Positions 11,906 to 23,623 are shown, numbered from the stretch's first letter. The stretch: 64,000 nucleotides of DNA from Hermatobates lingyangjiaoensis (GCA_026182355.1 JAPFBL010000006.1:7592501-7656500), one strand, 5' to 3'. A program made the numbers and translations. Notes: generated by a model not told the origin, from the sequence alone.

Positions 11906-12850
11906 TCGCCTATGTATGTTTTCTCGTGAGACAACCACTGCAACAACCTGTTGCACATTATGGTAAAACAGAAACTAATTTTCCTCCTCTACTTGATAGT
12001 TAAATAATTAAATTAATAGTTGATTAGTTTTAGTTTGTGCATTAGAAAGCCCTGATCAAATAATCATTCAATTAAAATTCAGGTTTTTTTTTTTAAATTT
12101 AGTACGATTAAGTAGTAAATTTGGCGTATGTTCATGGAAACCACTGGCAGTTTGCAGGGACGAAGAGAAAAAAAGATAACCAAAACATTATAGTATATCA
12201 TGTAGAATAACACTATGATGAAGTTTAAATGCGAAATTATTTTTAAGATTTTCTGTGTCAATGTCTTTGACGATGACCCTTAATGTCAAACATGGGAACT
12301 CTAGTTGAGGTTTAGCTTCTAGATGTGACGAGGACGAGACAGAATGGGAAAGGCGTGTCCTCGAAGATTGGATCAAAGTTCCCACAGTGAGCCTTGTCCT
12401 GAAAGAGGACTCATTGTTTACCAAGGCGTGATTTAATGGAGACGATTATGTGTGAGAGCGCAGGCAGCCGACTCCTGTCTTCACTTTACTTCAGTCTTAA
12501 CTAGTCACACAATTTGAACATATTAAATTTAAAATGCCTAGAGAAAGCTGATTTTATTACTGATAATTCTTATCGCTAGTAATAGCTGCTCATAATTTTT
12601 GATTTCATATTAAATTAATTAATATTTCGTTTTGACGTATAGCTCTAAATATTATTATTATAATAAATAATATTATTATATAATATTATATTAAATATGA
12701 TTTAATATCAATAAATATTATTATATAATGCATATCATAATAATTGCTGTTGTCTTTTCAATGACTGTTAAATGTACTTTTTTTTTACAATTGCCTTCAT
12801 ATAAAGGTCTTTAGGTCTCCTAGAGAAAAAAAAAAAAACTGTGATGTAAC
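11906..12850. other. RR-2 gene intron 3, right part
   Basis: Mostly AT-rich. A GC-richer block at about 12270-12480 has open frames but no recognisable product. Confidence 0.45.
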
Positions 12851-12858
12851 TGTGATGG

Positions 12859-13182
12859 TTAGAGGGCCAGATTAGCTCAGTGGTTAACGTACTCGCCTCT
12901 GGGCAGGTAGCCCGGGGTTCGATCCCCATCTGGCCCTCGATTTATTCACGCAGGAGGTGAATAAATCTGAGTATGTCGTCCCTCAGAGAGGACGTTAAGC
13001 CGTCGGTCCCGAGCCTGTACGATGTCACGTACTCGTTAAAGACCCCTACTCTAAATGCACTTGAGTTAGCAAAATTTAGGACTACCAATGTAGAATCTGT
13101 AGAATCACCTATCAAAGAAAAAGCCGGTAAACGGCTGACGTTATCAGCCGCTAGGGGATTGGTTTAAACAATAAAAAAAAAT
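12859..13182 (+). mobile_element. tRNA-derived SINE with target-site duplication
   Basis: The head folds as a near-intact tRNA: acceptor arms GGGCCAG (12864-12870) and CTGGCCC (12930-12936) pair perfectly over 7 bp. A-box TAGCTCAGTGG is at 12873-12883 and B-box GGTTCGATCCC at 12916-12926. A body of about 220 bp follows (AGAGGACGTTAAGCCGTCGG, then TGTACGATGTCACGTACTCG) with a short A-rich tail. TGTGATGG flanks both sides (12851-12858 and 13183-13190) as target-site duplication. It is a retroposed Pol III element mobilised by a LINE. It sits 20 nt beyond the splice donor of RR-2 exon 3, on the opposite strand. Confidence 0.85.
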
Positions 13183-13210
13183 TGTGATGGATGTGTGATG
13201 AAGTGGTTAC

Positions 13211-13472
13211 CTATTGCAGGGGTGACAGCGGGCTTGGTGAAGTAGACGGCCGACTTGAGAGGCACTGGGTGGACGGCAGGCGTCTTGCTGACGACGGCGT
13301 TGAAGCCGTTGATGGGGTCAGCCGTGTAGTCGACGGTGCGCAGCGAGCCGTCTGGCTCCACCAGCGAGTACTGGCCTCGCACCACGTCTCCATCGCGCTC
13401 CTCCGACTGCTGCTTCACGTCCCCCGTGTGTGGGTCATTGACGCCGTAGTTGAATGAGTATTTTGGCTCTGA
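13211..13472 (-). CDS. RR-2 cuticular protein gene, exon 3 (chitin-binding domain)
   Basis: After an acceptor aattgcag the exon reads 87 codons plus one base to a donor ATAG|GTAACC. It holds a textbook RR-2 domain at its start: [20 protein letters not shown], then [20 protein letters not shown], then [19 protein letters not shown] Pro/Val/Ala-rich linker ([18 protein letters not shown]) follows. The domain binds chitin in the extracellular cuticle. If the donor is ignored, the frame runs 15 more codons and stops in the A-tail of a SINE inserted at 12859-13182. I prefer splicing, because the phase-1 end matches a phase-1 exon at 2409. Joined to exons 1, 2 and 4 the protein is 176 aa. The family call is very secure; the 3' boundary is less so. 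Confidence 0.93.
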
Positions 13473-15176
13473 CTGCAATTACATCTTGTTATTCTTAATT
13501 TTATTCAAATCACAGAATCAATTTTAACAAATCATAAAGATTCTATACAATTTTCGAATGAAATGTATTTCCTTACAAATTGTACCATAGATTTTTAGTT
13601 GAGATTTAAGATCATAATTTAGATTATTGTTAAGAGATAAGACTTAACTATAATTTTATGAACTCATTCTGTCTTAATGACTTAGAGTGTTTGTATTTAG
13701 TTCACACTAACAAACTTACGATCACAGAATAGAAGTTCTACAAATTTAAATGTGATGTAATAAAACAAACATTAAAACAAACCTAACCATTCATGTATAC
13801 TTTAGATATATACAAAAGTAACTGTTATTACTGTTCACTTTTTAATGCTGCTTTAAAAGAATTTTTCTCCAATTTTATATTAGAAAGATTTGGTGGAAGT
13901 ACTTTTATGCTTTTTTAAAAGATTATTTAACGATATCGATATCGATTTATAGAACAATTAGTAAAATAGGACAAGAAACAGTATAAGGGTTTCGACTGCT
14001 ACCAGTACTAAATGTAATATTATATAGTCATTACAATGTACCATCGATCCTCCTCTCACTAGGAAGATAATGCTCTGGCATGAAAGCTTCGTTTCCAACA
14101 CCTCGACAAATACTGATTCCTTGCTTTTTTTCCGGGAAAGGTAGCCCACAAAATAGTTTGGTCAACGGTTATATATATACCTTTTATTTCGTAATTGTTA
14201 TTACTTTTCTATAATAAATTTTTTAGAATCTAATACTTGTTAAGAAGATATGCCTACTGCTAAATGATAATATCCCATAAATCTGGACAGAAGTGGAAAA
14301 ACTAACATATTACTAGATATTTTTAATATTCATTAAGTTATTCGTTTAAAAAAATGTGTTTCGACTGTACTCTGTTGTCTCATACACTTAATTAAAATCC
14401 TACTATCCAATCGATTATTTTTTACAGAAGCACCTTTGAAAAATCTATGTAGTCAAAATTTGAAACCCTTCTAACTGAAGTACCCATTGAGGATACAATT
14501 AATGATTATGTTATTGTGATTCGGAAAGTAGTGTGACATTTAACGTCATGTGTGCTGCATTACTACGAATAGTTTGAACCATTTATTTTATAATAAATGA
14601 ATTATTATAATTCATTATAAATATTAAATGAAGGAATTGTTCAACAGTTATACAAAATAATACACGGGGTCTGTTTTTAAAGTATGTTTTACAGTTCAAG
14701 ACTTCACTAACTGTGCAAGATTTCACTAACATATGTATATGGTAAAGACTGAGTTCAACGAACACACCTGGAGGGCAGCAAGCTGACGAGATTGTCCGAT
14801 GAGACAGCTAAATACATTAATTTAGATTTCATGAAACTGAAAGAAATAAATTGGAAAACTCATGAAAATTATTTGTTTTCCTGTTTTACATTAAGACAAT
14901 ATTCATTTGCCTCAGCGGTCTCAGTAAAGGGCTTTTTAACCGAAAATCAAATTGCAATACTGGATCTTTCTATAATTATTTCTATATTCTATTTGTGAAT
15001 TGTTTCCCATCTCTCGGACGTACTACATTACTAGGTAACAATGTAGGAAATGCATGATAAAGTAATCATATTTCTATTAAAACATCAATTTGATAGATTT
15101 TACAAATGTAAAATCTTTCTTTCCTACGGGAACACTTTTAAAGAATTGTAAAGTCATATTTACAGAATTCACTTAC
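13473..15176. other. RR-2 gene intron 2
   Basis: AT-rich with no repeats or exons recognised. A small palindrome, CGATATCGATATCG, lies at 13932. Confidence 0.6.
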
Positions 15177-15254
15177 ATAGTAGTCAATTGCGTGCGCAAT
15201 GTATCCTGGAGCTGCTAACGTCATTTCCAGAGTCATAATGGCCAATACAATTAC
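15177..15254 (-). CDS. RR-2 cuticular protein gene, exon 2 (signal-peptide exon)
   Basis: The exon is flanked by an acceptor ttgttgcag and a perfect donor GTAAGT, and is exactly 26 codons with phase 0 at both ends. It encodes VIVLAIMTLEMTLAAPGYIA and then HAIDYY. The hydrophobic run followed by LAAPG looks like the core of a signal peptide and its cleavage site. The end AIDYY joins directly to [11 protein letters not shown] of exon 3, matching the usual (E)[13 protein letters not shown] lead into an RR-2 domain. No other open frame in the exon makes sense, and neither phase nor frame needs adjusting. Confidence 0.87.
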
Positions 15255-16452
15255 CTGCAACAAACATTTCTTTGAAATAACACTTTTGGTAATTATGTAT
15301 ATTACCTAGATGTATATGAGATTTTTTTTAAACTACTTATCATAATAAAATAGAATCAGAATAGTTTGTGGATTTGTAGCTGATAATGTTTTACTTACTA
15401 TACTATAGAGTTTTAGGTTCACACAAACAACAAAAGTTGGAATGTAAAAGAAAAACTTATCTTCTATTCATCTTATCCCCAAAGGCAATGAAGGTAGTAA
15501 AAGTTAGGTGGCAGAAAAAGAAAAATAGATGTCAATCAATTATCTATTATTAGGAGACTAATTGTGTTATGTATTAGAATCCTGAATAGGGTCATGTAAT
15601 TTTATATATTTTAAGAGCTATAGAAACTTCAGCCATCATGTTGAAGAAGATTAAGAAATCATTACTTAGATGAATGGCATATGGACCTAGTTTAAGTACT
15701 TTCTAAGATGAACTTATTTTGATTGAATAATAAAAAGTGCAACATAGGAACAGCTAAATCGATCTATAGCAGCTGAGTTGTTTTAACGTCTAGATGACAT
15801 CAAGTCAATCTTTCTCAATAGATAACTCGGAAATGATCAATTTGACCAACAAGAATATCGAATCTTCCTCTGGTTTTTTGTTTTAATCGCATGTCGGCTT
15901 AATAATGAGAACACATTTAAAATCCCTCAAACTCTAAAGTATAATTTCTTCATGAATGTCAAACTTTAGGCTCAGTTCTTTTAGGAATAGAATCAGTTAA
16001 GGTGATTCCAGGCTTCTCGATAGACTTGTTCGACAAACGCAGAACATCTTCTCTACAGTCATCCCTACGAATACTGTAGTGCCTTAAGAATCATGCTTGT
16101 CCTAAATGGACCACACTAGCACATAAAAGTTTGTTATGAAGTTTATCAGGCTTAATTTTAAAAAAAAATACACATACAAAAATAAAATTTTTTCCAAGTA
16201 ACTTGAATGAGTGAATACTTGACAAAGTAAGAATAGTTTGTTAAACATTAACTTTAGTTAGCACTATGTTCTGGCCATGTATGTAATATGTAATACATGT
16301 AGTATGTAACAGCATATAGAAATAATTTTATCAAACGAAACGAATGAATAAATCCTTTATTAAACATATGTATACCAAGGTATACATCAGGAGTCAACCG
16401 TACAAAGGAGACTAGGTACCCTTTTTCCACTTTTACAATAGTAATTTTTTAC

Positions 16453-17885
16453 TTTACAATAAGTGAAGTATAGTGATCGTGAAAAAATTCCATCCCTATA
16501 TCTTGACGGAATTAAATATTTTGAGGTCCCAGGGATCGTGTAATAAGTCCAGTCGATGATTTCTGTGGGAGAGTGTGTTAACAAAATTGGTGGCCACGCT
16601 ACAATCTAGAATCATTGATGGATCAAATTGATATTTCAATAAAAAATGGACCTCATAGTGTGGATGAGTCCTATTGCTTCGGAGTTATTATGAATGATGG
16701 AAAAGTCACTTTTTTGGTCAAAAACCTGTTTTAGACAACATTTTTTTTCTCCTAAACTCCTTACTCTAGAGCCTTCAAATTTTGGCATTATCTTTAAGGC
16801 TACAGAAATAATCAACAAAAAATTATCTTCAGATTTACAAAACAACAGTAATTTTTTTTCCAATAAAACATAAACATTTTGTATATTTTTATATTTAATA
16901 ATTATTTATATTTAAATATATTTAATATTTAATATTTGACTACAAGAATATTAATATCATTTGATTTATATATCAAATGATATATAAATATCATTTGACG
17001 GATTAAAATGAAACTTTACCTATAAGTAGAAATTTATGTGGAAAATGAGATTTTTTTTTCAAAATTACGTTATACAAAAGGGCGTTAAAATACATTTTTG
17101 GTTTTCAGAAAATATTTTTTGACCCGCAATGGCTCTTTAAAAAACTATGAATTTTCGCCAAAATATTGAACAAAAAATTAACAATTTAAAAAAGTAATTG
17201 ATGAAATTTCAATTACGGCAAAGAGCAATAACGCTATAAAAACTAAATATTGATCCTGGACTAATGGTTTACTTGGTCTACTTTTGGTATTTTTTTACAT
17301 TTATTTACATGGTTTACATTGACTTAAAAATTTTTTGAGTGAATTCACCATAATAATATTGATTATTATAATGGAAAAAATTAAATAATTTGTAGTCTTA
17401 TATGACATATAAGAGGAATAATATTATTACATATAAAAAATACCAATTAACATAAATTTCTGTTACTTTCCTATAACTATAACATAAATCTATCTTATGA
17501 TGTATTTGTCTCACAAAATGCTCTAATCAATCTATTTATTGCACCTTTGAACAAAAGACATGTTCTGCTGTGTGAGATTATTTCGTAACACGAAATCTTC
17601 ACTTCCACTTTTCAAAAATTTTACTACTGCTGTGATTATACTAATGATATTATATGCTTCTGTGGTGAAAAATATTGAAAAATAAGTATAGATATTGATA
17701 AGTGGATTGATCACCACTATCCGTACTATCATACCTCCAGGGATAAAAGGCTAATAAACATCTCCCATTTAGACATTTATATTACCGAAATGGAAATTTA
17801 TATATTATATACGCAAGTAGTATGATATTATGTTTACTTGTAGTAACGTTGAGTGTTAGCAACTCCAGATTTTTTCATATTTTAG
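16453..17885 (+). repeat. Unclassified dispersed repeat, copy A
   Basis: It starts with ACTTTACAATAAGTGAAGTATAG-like sequence and ends with TTACTTGTAGTAACGTTGAG and CTCCAGATTTTTTCA. Segments such as TTGATGGATCAA, GAAAGTCAC, TCTCCTAAACTC, CATTTGACGGATTAAAATG, GGGCGTTA and ATAACGCTATAAAAACT recur in order in copy B (41258-42932). Its first part recurs inverted in copy C (37925-38546). No protein could be recognised and its TE class is unknown. Confidence 0.65.
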
Positions 17886-18227
17886 ATTTTTATGCTTTTA
17901 AGCAATATTGACACAGTTTTAAACATTTTTGAAAAACAGTCTCATCAATTTTACCGTAAACGACAACTTCTATAAAAATGTCAAAAAAAGAAATGAAAGA
18001 TGTCATTCAATCAGTCAAGTATCTATAATGTATGTGAAGAAGATTTTTGAATTATACTTCATTTTACTTTTTTTAAAAAAGAAGGAGGTAAAAAAAGAAG
18101 ACTGCCAGTAATTCGACTATTAGTAACATTAATCATTAGGGGTTTAATGGAGCTTCCGAGATAATATTTTAATCTTTTTCGACTACTCCACCTGCTTTAA
18201 GATTTCTTTCCATGACAGCCAAATCCT

Positions 18228-18302
18228 TTAAATAATTTACATCTATGGTATTGTTTACTGTTGGAAAAAACGCTGAGCCGAGGTTTCACAACGAATGAAA
18301 TA
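18228..18302 (+). repeat. Direct repeat, left member
   Basis: About 75 bp (TAATTTACATCTATGG ... GCCGAGGTTTCACAA) recurs at 19573-19648 in the same orientation with scattered changes. The two copies bracket a foldback element. Confidence 0.55.
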
Positions 18303-18859
18303 AGAAATACTATAGTGAATTCAAAGTAGATGTAATAATAGAAGATCTCCTTCGTTAAAATATTTTATTGAACCTATTAATATAAGATATGGAGAAGAGT
18401 GGCTGCTGGATAAATAATTAGGACAGTGGAGAGGTAATTTGTCTGCTACTAGATTGTGGGCAGACGGTGGGATCCTCCCCGGGGGCTGCTGGCTTGCTAT
18501 CCATCTCCACCCATTTGTACATTCCCTTCATGAAATATATATATATATATATTTCATTCACTTTTTTTCATTATAATGATATAACATTCCTTTTCTATTT
18601 GTATATAAATTATGCAAATTTATTTGTAAACATAGCTCCTTTAGTAAGAAAAATATTTTCAGAGCAAGAAGTCAACGTTTGACGTGCAGAAACTTTTAAT
18701 GTTGCATTGCTTGGATTATTTGTCTTCTGTTTTACCTTATTTGTCGAATTTTTAACAGAATGGAAAAATAAGTTTTTTTCTCTATGTTTTACAGTTGTAT
18801 GAAGATATGACCCATTTTTTATACATGCATATTGTTATTACCACTGAGGTTAGTATGAT

Positions 18860-19035
18860 TTATATTGCAAATAGGGAAAACCGTCATATCTTGTAATATG
18901 TTCTTAAAGTCGTTGGAGTGTTTTAGATCACAAGTCTTTATCTTACGTTCGAAGATGGACAACGTCCGAAAGTGCTCCAATACTCCGAGAACATCTTACG
19001 AGGTATGACAGTTTTCACTATTTCTAATATAAACC
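18860..19035. mobile_element. Foldback (MITE-like) element
   Basis: Two arms of about 65-70 bp face each other (18860-18925 and 18966-19032). The left reads AAATAGGGAAAACCGTCAT onward; the reverse complement of the right reads AAATAGTGAAAACTGTCATA. The unpaired centre carries CGAAGATGGACAACGTCCGA, then AAG. Single arms occur at 19491-19573 and, reversed, at 44800-44890. Confidence 0.65.
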
Positions 19036-19490
19036 ATGTTTTTTACTTGAATAATTTTTTGATAAATGAAATTTTTATAAAACGTAATTGCTGATGTTAA
19101 AGCCTGACGCAGGATGGTGGTGGGAAGCTTGTGAGATGAGTCATAATGTGTTCCAAATAAAAGCGAAATTATGGATTTTGTTTCTTGTGTTCTAAGGTAA
19201 ATAACAATACATTTTGATTTTTAAATAATAGATTTACTAGAATGAAATATTATTCTATTCGACAACTCATAATTTGGTATTTTCATCTGGAGACACCAGA
19301 GGAGGTTCTCTGGATTGCAGGAGTCCTTTCAAACACGGTTGAGAACGATTGAGTTAGATAAATTTCTTTTAATCAAATGAAAATGATTATTTGTGACAGA
19401 AAAAGAGTGACTAAGGGACATTTTATTTACGGCTTTTGGGTTTTTGACAAGTACAATTCATTTACGATCGCAACTCTTGATCTCACGATG

Positions 19491-19648
19491 GAGATGGACA
19501 ACATCTGAAAGCGCTTCAACGACTCCAAAAGCATCTTACGAGGTATAATGGTTTTCCCTATTTCTAATATAAAATACTTGAATAATTTACATCTATTGTT
19601 TATTGTTGGAGTAAAACGCTGAACCGAGGTTTCACAAGGAGTGAAACG
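19491..19648 (+). repeat. Solo foldback arm plus direct repeat
   Basis: The first part (GAGATGGACAACATCTGAAA to TTCTAATATAAAA) is one arm of the foldback family at 18860-19035. The rest (19573-19648) is the right member of the direct repeat at 18228-18302. Confidence 0.55.
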
Positions 19649-19649
19649 T

Positions 19650-19830
19650 TACTGTCGCACTGTCCAATGCCCCCCAACTTCCCTGACACCTATTGCAATC
19701 AAGCGGTTCTCACCATCCGTCATAGCGGTGTTGGTTTCCTTACAAGCGGTGCAGCAGAATCCAAAGCTGTCTGTGTCCATAACTGAAATGCCTGCCATGC
19801 AATGTCCAAAGCGTTTGAAATGTATTTAAT
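19650..19830. other. GC-richer segment open on both strands, unidentified
   Basis: This pocket stands out from AT-rich surroundings. On the minus strand, from an ATG near 19799, it reads MAGISVMDTDSFGFCCTACK and continues with ENRLIAIGVREVGGHWTVRQ before a stop. The plus strand is open over the same bases. No family was recognised and no splice sites were convincing. It may be a TE coding remnant, since its left flank is repetitive. Confidence 0.3.
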
Positions 19831-21723
19831 TTACAAAACTACACAGTAACGTTTCAACTCATATAGTTAATTAGTTACATTACACCATAAGTTTAACATT
19901 CTGCTATAATTACTTAAATATATCGTAGTAAAATATTTAGCAGTAAAAGAAAACATCAGTAAAAGAAAAAAGTATCGTCGTAAATAATGTGAATTGTATT
20001 TATTTTTTTTTGAGAGACGGTAAATGAAATAAATGTTATGTATAAGCTAACAAGAGTTTGTTGTTGTAAAATAATTGAATAATTGGCAATTAAACAATTG
20101 AATGTTCAATTAGAGCACTATAATTACATTTGGATTATTGAAATAATTATTTTTCTTAGTTTTATTTAGTTAGTTCTAAGATATAATTATAAAGGATATC
20201 GCTGACTGCCTGATTGAACTGTTCTTTTCTATTGCTGCTAAGTACTGAAACACTCTGATTTTCCAGCTCATTTTATTTAATAAAAAACAAAAAAACTGAT
20301 TTATCAAAGAGAGGTTTCCTTATCCTTTGATCCTTTCCTTTGTCCTGCACTGCCAACTTTATTTTCTGACCCTATTCTCCATTATGAATTATTTTCATCA
20401 ATGTCTAAATCAAGTTCGAGTCCTCTAACATATATATTATTTCTTTAGTTTAACTATATACATTTATTTCTCAAAGATATAAATAATCATTAATTTTTTA
20501 TAAAATAACAATTATTATTGTTTTGCATTTATAACTTTTCTTATCATTCAGATGATTTCATATAATACATAATTAATTTTTAAAAACAAATTTCATGCTC
20601 AAAACTACTTACACATTTTTTAAAATTAATGACAATAAAAAAAAATAATGACTGCGAAAAAAATAAAATAATATTTGAAAAATTATATTTTAGGTGTTTG
20701 GAGTAAGAAAAATAATATAAATATTAATAAAAACATAAAAATAGATAATAATAAACATAATAATTATAATAAACCCATTATAATATAAATAACATAAAAT
20801 CATATTTAACCGTCATGAGGAGGAAGAATTGAGTGAAGTCACAGCACGTCTGCGGGATGCCACCCGATATAATATTGTTTACACAGCAGTTCTGCTAACG
20901 AACTGTGTCTTTCCTCCTTTTTTCCTCTTGCTGACGGTTTTAACAAAAATTTAAGACTCTCAGTGTTCTATCTATTGTATGTGCATGTCTAGTATGATTT
21001 TCAACTTTTATATGTATGTATATACACCTTACAAATTTCTAGCCATCTCTGTATTTGTTTAGTTTTATTAAGTGTGATAAGTGCCTGACAATTTTTTTAA
21101 ATTAGAGAGGTAAAATAGACTAAATTCAGAATAATGTCTCTTTTCTTAACAAATAATAGTAGATCATCTTATTTGAATAAAGATAATCCCTGGAATCTCT
21201 GGGTTAGTATATTGAATTACCTCATACTGAAAAACGTACCTCACAAGTTAATGGTTTAATTATTTTAGTTTAAACAGATTTCTGAAAATGATCATTTTTC
21301 GTGAGCATTTCTGGTTCTTATGTTATGATATAACTGTAATGTAGAATATTTGCCTATATTAAAAAATTATATACTGTGTTCGTATGCACTCTGTGTATTT
21401 TTTTAGTGTGCATACACTACAATTATTTTAGGAGATCGTACTATCATAATTATAATTTCAATATAAAATAATTAATTGTTGTTATTAAATTTATATAAGT
21501 TTAGTACTTATGTAGGACTTATGATAATTTCTTAAACTTGTCATTACGGCAAATGGTAATGATAAATGCAGGTAATAATCAAGTTATGTTATAATAATAG
21601 GGATGTGAGTTCTGCTTCAAAACGAAGTGGAAATAAGCGCTGATATAATTAAATGTGATTGAAGAACTAGAAGAGTGGAGAAAAATTGAAGAGAAAAGGA
21701 TATGTGTTGGAGCATGGTGGTAC
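19830..21723. other. RR-2 gene intron 1, promoter-proximal part
   Basis: AT-rich. A GC-richer pocket at about 20840-20940 (CACAGCACGTCTGCGGGATG..) has no explanation. Confidence 0.5.
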
Positions 21724-21741
21724 CTTGTCAATAGTAGCCAT
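21724..21741 (-). CDS. RR-2 cuticular protein gene, exon 1 (start codon exon)
   Basis: The exon encodes MATIDK and then a splice donor AAG|GTACC, in phase 0. It lies just downstream of a well-placed TATA box and initiator. Insect CPR genes very often have a first exon coding only a few residues, followed by a long intron. Joined to exon 2 at 15254 it completes a signal peptide that starts MATIDKVIVLAIMTLEM. The join is by phase and context, not transcript evidence. The intron would be 6.5 kb and holds an unclassified repeat (16453-17885) and a foldback element (18860-19035). Confidence 0.8.
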
Positions 21742-21787
21742 GGCAGCGATGAAGAGAGACGCACTGGGCAGCGGAGGCGACAAAAGA

Positions 21788-21795
21788 CTTATATA
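21788..21795 (-). promoter_or_regulatory. TATA box of minus-strand RR-2 gene
   Basis: On the minus strand the sequence reads CTATATAAG. An initiator-like CCAGTGC has its A at 21765, 30 nt downstream of the first T of the box, which is the usual arthropod spacing. A 5'UTR of about 24 nt then leads to the ATG at 21741. The 120 bp upstream (to about 21910) is GC-rich compared with its surroundings and holds an inverted repeat (AAGTCC...GGACTT, about 21852-21881). A mariner-derived element begins about 540 bp upstream of the start site. Confidence 0.8.
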
Positions 21796-22306
21796 GTCAA
21801 GTGGGAGGAGCCAAGGCCGACTTCGGACAATAGCTTGTCGCAACCACACGCAGTCCTCAAGTCCCCACTTTGGGAGGACTTGGCCAGAAACCCCAACCAT
21901 GAGTCTCCCAGCTGGGAGTAATGCACAAATTATAATTTGTCTAAGAAATGACAAGAGTAAAAATACATTAAGCCGAAATTCACTAACTTGGCATTATAAA
22001 TCTCAATTAATTGGTTCTAAAAAGAAACATAGTATTTTAGTTCGAAACCAATATAATTTAATTGTATTGATAACAAATAATTTTTTTAGTAATATTAGTA
22101 ATTTGTAATTGTGCTGGTGAACAAAAGACAATAATACTAGACTTTATTATACTAATTTATATTAATGTATCAACGACGAAAATTTACTAAATTTTGCTTA
22201 AAACATAATTATTTTATTCTTTTATCATTAATTTATAAGATTGATTGTTTATTTGACTTTGCGAATTACAAAAGGAAACAAACATACAAAAATACGGATG
22301 TACGTA

Positions 22307-22901
22307 CGGGGTGTTCCAAAAGTTTTGGCCCAAGTTGAAGTTCTCATATCTCCTTAACTATGAATGGTATTAAGATAAAAGTTTTGCTATTTTAAAGCTA
22401 ATTACATCAAGATTTTTGTAAGGCTATTAATTTTTTTTATTTCTTTTCAGACCCAATAATGGCGTTCTCTCAACCGGAAAAGGCGTTTTGTGTGCTTGAA
22501 TTTGCAAAAACTGAGTCATACACTGTTGTTCACGTGCATTTCGCCAAAAATTTGGAAAAAAGCCACCATACAGGAAGTCCATAGTGAGATGGCATAGTAA
22601 ATTCACAACGGATGGGTGCTTATGTCCAGCTAAAAGAACGGGACGCCCCTCAACTCAAAGCACGAATAACAGAAGCTGTTTCAACCATTGACAATGCAAT
22701 GCTGGGACGCGTTTGGCAAGAATTTGACTATCGGCTTGATGTGTGTCGTGTAACAAATGGTGCTCACATTGAAAATCTTTAAAAATTTCATGTAAAACTT
22801 GAAATAACAACCTTCTGATTTTACCAGATGCGTTTTTATATCTTTAATAGTTTCCGAGATATTCAATGTCAAAATGTGGGCAAGACTTTTGGAACACCCC
22901 G
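22307..22901 (+). mobile_element. Internally deleted Tc1/mariner element with intact ends
   Basis: The element is 595 bp and bounded by TA on both sides (22305-22306 and 22902-22903), the expected target duplication. Terminal inverted repeats start CGGGGTGTTCCAAAAGT at both ends, then diverge slightly. The left half encodes the N-terminus of an insect mariner-like transposase (MAFSQPEKAFCVLEFAKTES, DUF4817-like), followed by VRWHSKFTTDGC-like sequence. The right half encodes only the C-terminus (AVSTIDNAMLGRVWQEFDYR then LDVCRVTNGAHIENL). The DDE catalytic core between them is deleted, so it cannot make transposase, but its ends could be moved by one supplied elsewhere. It lies about 540 bp upstream of the RR-2 promoter. 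Confidence 0.85.
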
Positions 22902-23258
22902 TATATTAAATGTATACTTTTCTATTTTTAATTGGTAAGTGAAAAGCCTCAGGCATTTGCCACTCATGAGATATATGAAAGATTGTTGAATAATTTACCA
23001 GGTTCATGTTGGATTTGGCCGCCTCCTCTTCTAAGGCTATTCGCCAGCATCCCTCATATAGTAGTTCTCAGTAGTAATGCTCATCCTGACATTAAAGGCA
23101 TCTTTAAAATACCTTACAAGATACTTGACAATATTTTCATGAAAGAACCGTTTGCATGATCATAAACAACATAAAAGTTCACTTCTCATGGCCCTTATAA
23201 ACCAAAACAATAATGTTCGCTTTTTCGATGGGATACGATCCGGAACCGATTAATATAG

Positions 23259-23445
23259 TTCAATGTACATAAAAAAACATAGAGAAGTTAAAAGCACACA
23301 CTTACAGTCTCTGATTTTCTGTTTGAACCGTCTTCAGGAGATGGGTTGGTTTTCCCCTCTTATCTCTCCTGAATACGGTTCAAACCGAAAAGTAGAGACT
23401 GTAAGTGTGTGCTTTAATTTCTTTATGTTTTTTATGTACATTGAA
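23259..23445. mobile_element. Foldback element, ~82-bp arms
   Basis: The arms at 23259-23341 and 23363-23445 are near-perfect inverted repeats (TTCAATGTACATAAAAAA ... CTTCAGGAGA) around a loop of about 21 nt. Each arm ends toward the loop in CTCCTGAA(G/T)ACGGTT, then a CAAAC(C/A)GAAAA run. Confidence 0.8.
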
Positions 23446-23502
23446 ATATATATGTATATTATATTCCAAAAATGAACACACAGAAATGAAACAGAAACTC
23501 TC

Positions 23503-23565
23503 TTCTATATTTTGATGGCCTCTCATCAGGAAGATAGATGTGAGTCGCTCCGAAGACAGACAAGA

Positions 23566-23623
<58 letters not shown>

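Noticed and set aside
12864..12936. A functional tRNA gene
   Set aside because: The cloverleaf is near-intact, but it continues into a SINE body with A-tail and target duplication, and a diverged second copy is at 11665.
12973..13167. 64-aa plus-strand ORF
   Set aside because: It lies entirely within the SINE body.
13164..13478. RR-2 exon read through to a stop in the SINE, starting at TTG 13478
   Set aside because: The TTG start lies in the intron acceptor, and the last 15 codons come from beyond a good donor and from the SINE tail.
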